A stretch of 64,000 bases of DNA, taken from positions 174,567-238,566 of the forward strand of contig NZ_NFLN01000004.1 in assembly GCF_002160955.1 (NCBI RefSeq), read 5' to 3'. This stretch comes from Gemmiger sp. An120. GTDB lineage: Bacteria > Bacillota > Clostridia > Oscillospirales > Ruminococcaceae. The notes under the pieces are model-generated. The model was given only the letters and a program-made list of their open reading frames with translations, had not been told where the DNA came from and made no database searches. Numbering within the stretch: the stretch's first letter is position 1; each line of letters starts with the position of its first letter. The position numbers and the translations under genes were made by a program. Of this stretch, positions 60,266-64,000 are shown piece by piece.

Positions 60266-60408
60266 AGCATGGTTCTCCTTTATTCGGCAGGATAACGGAA
60301 GCTGTGCGCCTTTGCGCCCCCAGCGTTCCGGCTTCGACTTAATTGTACCGTCTTCTGGTGGAACTGTCAACATTTGGTAATTTTATCGCAGGAGAAGTTT
60401 TCGACAGA

Positions 60409-60451
60409 AAACCCCGCCCCACGACCGGTTAGGCCGCGGAAAGCGGGGTTT
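60409..60451 (-). terminator. Terminator of trpS
   Basis: AAACCCCGC pairs with GCGGGGTTT (60443-60451) around an internally folded loop, 72 bases after the trpS stop, with TTTTC following on the minus strand. Confidence 0.65.
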
Positions 60452-60522
60452 CGACGAGTTACGACTTGTAACAATTTTGTGAATTTCAACAGCTTGTATT
60501 TTTACAGCTGTCCAAATCCGGC

Positions 60523-61533
60523 TTACAGCTGCAGCAGGCCGATCTTTTTATACACCTTGGCAACCATGCGGTCAGCCAGACGGGACGCCTGCTCGGCGCC
60601 CTGTTTCAGCACGCCGTCCACATAATCCTTGTCCTCCAGGATGCGCTTGTACTCACCCTGGATGGGGGCCAGACCGTCGATGACGCTCTGGGCCACGGCC
60701 TCCTTGAAGGCGCCATATCCCTGGCCGTCAAACTCCTTCTCGATGGCTTCGAAGTCCTTGCCGGTGAAGACGCTGTAGATGGTCATCAGGTTGGTGACGC
60801 CGGGCTTGTCCTCCGAAGCGCGCACCACGCCGTCGCTGTCGGTAACCGCGCGCTTGAACTTGCGCAGGATGGTATCAGCATCGTCGGTCATGAGCACAAA
60901 GCTGTTGGCATTGGTGTCCGACTTGCTCATCTTCTTGTCCGGCTCCTGCAGGCTCATGATCTTGGCGCCCGCCTTCAGGATATAGGGTTCCGGCATGGTA
61001 AAGGTGGGGCTGTACAGACCGTTGAACCGCTGGGCAATGTTGCGGGCCAGTTCCAGATGCTGCTTCTGGTCGATGCCCACCGGCACCAGGTCGGCGTTAT
61101 AGATCAGGATGTCCGCCGCCATAAGCACCGGATAGGTGAACAGACCGGCGTTCACGTTGTCGGGGTGTTTGGCACTCTTGTCCTTGTACTGGGTCATGCG
61201 GCTCAGCTCACCGAATTGGGTGCAGCAACTCAGCGCCCAGCTCAGCTGGGTGTGGGCGGGTACATGGCTCTGCACAAACAGCAGGCTGCGGGCCGGGTCG
61301 ATACCGGCCGCCAGCAGCATGGCCGCCGCCTCGCGGGTGTTGCGGCGCAACTTGGCCGGCTCCTGCCGCACGGTGAGGGCGTGCAGGTCGGCGATCATAT
61401 ACAGGCACTCGTGCTCCTCCGTCTGCAGGGCGCCCCAGTTGCGCACCGCCCCCACATAGTTGCCCAGTGTAAAGGTGCCGGTGGGCTGGATGCCCGAGAG
61501 AATGCGCTTCTTGCGCGGCAGTTGTTCACTCAT
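60523..61533 (-). CDS. trpS: Tryptophanyl-tRNA synthetase
   Basis: 336 residues, class I synthetase charging tRNA-Trp, of standard bacterial length. The HIGH-type motif appears as TGTFTLGNYVGAVRNW (residues about 16-32) and the KMSKS loop as DKKMSKSDTNANS (about residue 200). CCTQFGELSRMTQYKDK is the usual tryptophan-site region. A consensus promoter lies 57 bases upstream. The leader is too short for a T-box. Confidence 0.97.
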   Translation of the reverse strand: MSEQLPRKKRILSGIQPTGTFTLGNYVGAVRNWGALQTEEHECLYMIADLHALTVRQEPAKLRRNTREAAAMLLAAGIDPARSLLFVQSHVPAHTQLSWALSCCTQFGELSRMTQYKDKSAKHPDNVNAGLFTYPVLMAADILIYNADLVPVGIDQKQHLELARNIAQRFNGLYSPTFTMPEPYILKAGAKIMSLQEPDKKMSKSDTNANSFVLMTDDADTILRKFKRAVTDSDGVVRASEDKPGVTNLMTIYSVFTGKDFEAIEKEFDGQGYGAFKEAVAQSVIDGLAPIQGEYKRILEDKDYVDGVLKQGAEQASRLADRMVAKVYKKIGLLQL

Positions 61534-61589
61534 TCTTGATGCCTCATTTCTTTTAAGGACGCAGGTGCGTCCGAAGATACTTACTTTGT

Positions 61590-61617
61590 ATTATACCGGC
61601 TCGCCGGGCACTGTCAA
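61590..61617 (-). promoter_or_regulatory. Promoter of trpS
   Basis: On the minus strand perfect TTGACA (61612-61617) and perfect TATAAT (61590-61595), spacer 16. The leader contains a small hairpin GGACGCACCTGCGTCC (61557-61572). Confidence 0.85.
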
Positions 61618-61814
61618 GACACCTCCGCCAGCAGCAGCGGATTGGCTCCCGGCTGCAGGGCTGCGTTCAGATATTCGGTGTCGATCAGTACCACCCAGAT
61701 TTGCTACTCGCCATGTTTTTCCAGCATCCAGGGCCGGGCTTTTGCGGGCAGAATCCACCAGCCGGCAAACACCAGCGCTCCGAACCCGGCAAAGGAAAAG
61801 GACAAGAATTCCAT
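61618..61814 (-). pseudogene. Possible remnant of an MBOAT (AlgI-like) gene
   Basis: On the minus strand an ATG at 61814, with AGAGAGG 7 bases upstream, opens a 36-residue hydrophobic peptide (EFLSFSFAGFGALVFAGWW then ILPAKARPWML) that stops at 61704; the same frame continues QIWVVLIDTEYLNAALQPG to a stop near 61618. The start resembles the N terminus of AlgI-type acyltransferases (hydrophobic helix followed by LP-x-x-x-R), and the second part fits their next helix loosely. It may be a degraded gene or a small membrane peptide. Weak call. Confidence 0.25.
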
Positions 61815-61910
61815 GTGTGTACCTCTCTATCCACACCGCAAAGTGACAAAATACCCCTTTATTATATAGGAAAAGAGAGGAATCTGCAAAGCAAAGAGCG
61901 CCGCGCCCGG

Positions 61911-61939
61911 TTGACAAGCCGCGGCGCGGCCCTTACAAT
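61911..61939 (+). promoter_or_regulatory. Promoter of gltX
   Basis: TTGACA (61911-61916) and TACAAT (61934-61939), spacer 17, about 65 bases before the start codon. Confidence 0.8.
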
Positions 61940-62004
61940 AACAGGAGAAGATCAGTCCGGGCCTTGTTGCGCCTGGAAAATCACATAAAAGGAGAAGGAT
62001 CATC

Positions 62005-63456
62005 ATGGCATCCAACACCGTCCGCACCCGCTTTGCGCCCAGCCCCACCGGCTATATGCACGTGGGCAACCTGCGCACCGCCCTGTACGCCTACCTGAAA
62101 GCCAAGAGCAAGGGCGGCACCTTTATCCTGCGCATCGAAGACACCGACCAGGGCCGCCTTGTGGAAGGCGCCGTGGACGTGATCTACGATACCCTGCGTC
62201 AGACCGGCCTGCTGTGGGACGAAGGGCCCGACGTGGGCGGCCCGGTAGGCCCCTATGTGCAGAGCGAACGGATGGGGATGTTCCGCCAGTATGCCGAGCA
62301 GCTGGTGGAGCAGGGCAAGGCCTATTACTGCTTCTGCACCGCCGAGCGGCTGGAGCAGCTGCACGCCGACCAGAAAGCCGCCGGTGAGGCGGTGGGCCAC
62401 TACGACGGCCACTGCCGCGACCTGCCCGCCGAGGAGGTGCGCCGTCTGCTGGACGCCGGCACCCCCTACGTCATCCGCCAGAAGATGCCCCGGGAGGGCG
62501 TGACCGGGTTTGACGATGCGGTGTACGGCCACATCGAGGTGAACAACGCCGAACTGGAGGATCAGATCCTGATCAAGACCGACGGCATGCCCACCTACAA
62601 CTTTGCCAACGTAGTGGACGACCATCTGATGGGTATCACCCACGTGATCCGGGGCAGCGAGTACCTGTCCAGCACCCCCAAGTACAACCTGCTGTACGAC
62701 AGCTTCGGCTGGGAGAAGCCGGTGTATATCCACTGCCCGCCGGTCATGAAGGATGCCCAGAACAAACTGAGCAAGCGCAACGGCGATGCCAGCTACCAGG
62801 ATCTGATGGCCAAGGGCTATCTGAGCGCCGCGGTGCTGAACTACATCCTGCTGCTGGGCTGGAACCCCAAGGGTGAGGAGGAGATCTTCAGCCTGGAGGA
62901 AATGGTCAAGATCTTTGACGAGAGCGGCATCAGCAAGAGCCCGGCCATCTTTGACCCGCTCAAGCTGCGGGCTCTGAACGCGGCTTACATCCGCCGGCTG
63001 AGCCCGGAGGAGTTCCGCAAGATGGCCGATCCCTGGATCGACAAGGCCGTGCATGTGGAGATCGACCGGGATCTGCTCTGCGCCAACCTGCAGCCCCGCT
63101 GCGAGGTGCTGGGCGAGATTCCCGAGCAGCTGGACTTCTTTGACGCGCCGCTGCCTTTCGGCCCTGAACTGTACGCCAACAAGAAGCAGAAGACCACCCC
63201 GGACACCGCCCGCCAGGCGCTGAGCGCCCTGCTGCCGGTGCTGGAGAATCTGCCTGACTGGAACAAGGACGCCATCTTTGAAGCCTGCAAAGCCAAGGCC
63301 GAAGAGATGGAGGTCAAGAACGGCTGGCTGCTCTACCCGCTGGGCATTGCCCTGTCCGGCAAGCAGCGCACCCCCGGCGGCGGCACTGACCTGGCCGCCA
63401 TGATGGGCCGCGAAGAAACCCTGGCCCGTCTGCGTGCCGCACTGGCCGCCCTGTAA
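62005..63456 (+). CDS. gltX: Glutamyl-tRNA synthetase
   Basis: 483 residues, class I synthetase charging tRNA-Glu (and, in many Firmicutes, tRNA-Gln for later amidation). The HIGH motif appears as PSPTGYMHVGNLRTAL (residues about 12-27), and the KMSKS motif as NKLSKRNGDAS (about residue 253). The SVTF-like helix and the C-terminal anticodon-binding domain with GKQRTPGGG complete it. AAAGGAGAAGG precedes the ATG. Single-gene unit. Confidence 0.97.
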   Translation: MASNTVRTRFAPSPTGYMHVGNLRTALYAYLKAKSKGGTFILRIEDTDQGRLVEGAVDVIYDTLRQTGLLWDEGPDVGGPVGPYVQSERMGMFRQYAEQLVEQGKAYYCFCTAERLEQLHADQKAAGEAVGHYDGHCRDLPAEEVRRLLDAGTPYVIRQKMPREGVTGFDDAVYGHIEVNNAELEDQILIKTDGMPTYNFANVVDDHLMGITHVIRGSEYLSSTPKYNLLYDSFGWEKPVYIHCPPVMKDAQNKLSKRNGDASYQDLMAKGYLSAAVLNYILLLGWNPKGEEEIFSLEEMVKIFDESGISKSPAIFDPLKLRALNAAYIRRLSPEEFRKMADPWIDKAVHVEIDRDLLCANLQPRCEVLGEIPEQLDFFDAPLPFGPELYANKKQKTTPDTARQALSALLPVLENLPDWNKDAIFEACKAKAEEMEVKNGWLLYPLGIALSGKQRTPGGGTDLAAMMGREETLARLRAALAAL

Positions 63457-63470
63457 ACACCTGCTGTTTT

Positions 63471-63510
63471 GTGCCGTTCCCGGTTTATGCCGGGGGCGGC
63501 ACTATCTTTT
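63471..63510 (+). terminator. Terminator of gltX
   Basis: GTGCCG / CGGCAC outer and CCCGG / CCGGG inner stems followed by TATCTTTT, 14 bases after the stop. Confidence 0.75.
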
Positions 63511-63544
63511 CGGGACAAAAATCCATGAAATGTGCCAATTGTCC

Positions 63545-63573
63545 TTGTTCTTTGTATATCGGTGCGCTACAAT
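63545..63573 (+). promoter_or_regulatory. Promoter of the transaldolase-like gene
   Basis: TTGTTC (63545-63550) and TACAAT (63568-63573), spacer 17, 47 bases before the start codon. Confidence 0.6.
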
Positions 63574-63620
63574 GAAGGAAAAGCGCCCGGTACACCGGGC
63601 AGGAAAGAGAGGCTGTTTTC

Positions 63621-64000
63621 ATGCGTTTTTTCATTGACACCGCCAATGTAGACGAGATCCGCGCCGCCAACGATATGGGCGTGATCGCGGGCGTGACCAC
63701 CAACCCCAGCCTGATCGCCAAGGAGGGCCGGGACTACGCCGAGACCCTGAAAGAAATCGCCACCATCGTGGACGGCCCCATCTCCGGTGAGGTAAAGGCC
63801 ACCACCACCGACGCGGCCGGTATGATCGAGGAAGGCCGCGCCATCTACGCCCTGGATCCCAAACACATGGTCGTAAAAATCCCCATGACCGTGGAGGGCC
63901 TGAAAGCCATCAAGGTGCTGAGTGCCGAGGGCATCCCCACCAACTGCACCCTGATCTTCTCGGCCAACCAGGCGCTGCTGGCGGCCCGGGCGGGCGCCAC
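63621..64000 (+). CDS. fsa: Fructose-6-phosphate aldolase / transaldolase (TalC/Fsa type), cut by window end
   Basis: First 126 residues of an estimated 215. [34 protein letters not shown] is the diagnostic start of the small TalC/MipB/Fsa family, and the Schiff-base lysine is in VVKIPMT (about residue 85). It performs the transaldolase step of the pentose phosphate pathway or aldol cleavage of fructose-6-phosphate; which of the two cannot be decided without the missing C-terminal half. GAGAGG lies 8 bases before the ATG. Confidence 0.93.
   Translation, partial: MRFFIDTANVDEIRAANDMGVIAGVTTNPSLIAKEGRDYAETLKEIATIVDGPISGEVKATTTDAAGMIEEGRAIYALDPKHMVVKIPMTVEGLKAIKVLSAEGIPTNCTLIFSANQALLAARAGA

Noticed and set aside
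61534..61595. T-box leader for trpS
   Set aside because: Only about 50 bases lie between promoter and start codon, with one small hairpin and no T-box sequence.
1..64000. CRISPR arrays, rRNA genes, prophage or replication origin
   Set aside because: No regularly spaced direct repeats, rRNA-like sequence, phage structural genes or DnaA-box clusters were noticed on reading.

Overview
The window looks like chromosome of a GC-rich, Gram-positive gut-type Clostridia bacterium, most likely an Oscillospiraceae/Ruminococcaceae relative. The signs are AGGAGG-type ribosome binding sites, TTGACA/TATAAT promoters, AbrB/SpoVT, DUF4317, DUF5685 and YwaF-like (TIGR02206) families, LrgAB, FCD-type GntR regulators and an anaerobic molybdenum hydroxylase. 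This placement is inference from gene content; no rRNA or other phylogenetic marker was compared.

Layout. (1) 1-726 is the end of a sulfatase; a tRNA-Pro(GGG) with its own promoter and terminator lies at 1254-1330. (2) 1437-17656 is one 16-kb minus-strand block devoted to a molybdenum hydroxylase. Read in transcription order it holds the 2Fe-2S subunit, the molybdopterin subunit, a FAD subunit with a GltD-like flavoprotein inserted in it, a degenerate paralogue of that subunit, a MobA-like transferase fused to a ModE-type DNA-binding domain, a phosphatase-HD fusion, XdhC, a MoeA-like protein, MoaC, MoaA, a MOSC-MogA fusion, and the molybdate transporter ModA-ModB-ModC. A ModE-like 28-bp inverted repeat precedes modA. 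A Crp/Fnr regulator is divergent, with a perfect 20-bp palindrome between it and the enzyme operon. (3) 18669-20413 is lrgA-lrgB-gntR with a textbook promoter and a FadR-like operator. (4) 20579-22101 holds a lipoprotein and a one-helix membrane protein. (5) 22201-27446 is a second GntR divergent from a three-gene unit: a large Fe-S/GltD-like flavoprotein, an orphan HypA and a polytopic membrane protein.

(6) 27854-40270 is surface polysaccharide cluster 1 (minus strand): Wzy-like protein, initiating phosphotransferase, seven glycosyltransferase-type genes (GT4 twice, GT2 twice, GT32, GT10 and one unassigned GT-A-like protein), an acetyltransferase and a Wzx flippase. An IS21-family element with a broken istA lies directly against its promoter (about 40350-42710). 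(7) 42992-47064 holds peptidase T, pyroglutamyl peptidase, a YwaF-like membrane protein and a DUF4317 protein. (8) 47116-56865 is polysaccharide cluster 2, visibly AT-richer than its surroundings: a Wzy-like paralogue, a three-domain phosphotransferase/DUF4422/GT2 fusion, Stealth phosphotransferase, GT8, pyruvyl transferase and an ABC exporter (Wzm/Wzt). (9) 57011-64000 is housekeeping: rubredoxin, DUF5685, a histidine phosphatase, an XRE regulator, an AbrB regulator, trpS, gltX and the start of a transaldolase-like aldolase.

How it works together. Block 2 can import molybdate, carry out several cofactor steps and load a three-subunit hydroxylase whose substrate cannot be read from sequence. 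The MPT synthase genes moaD and moaE are not here. The two polysaccharide clusters share a duplicated Wzy-like plus initiating-transferase start but appear to use different export routes. The most unusual items are the split FAD/GltD subunit with its degenerate partner, the GntR-controlled flavoprotein/HypA/membrane-protein unit, and the trifunctional glycosyl enzyme.
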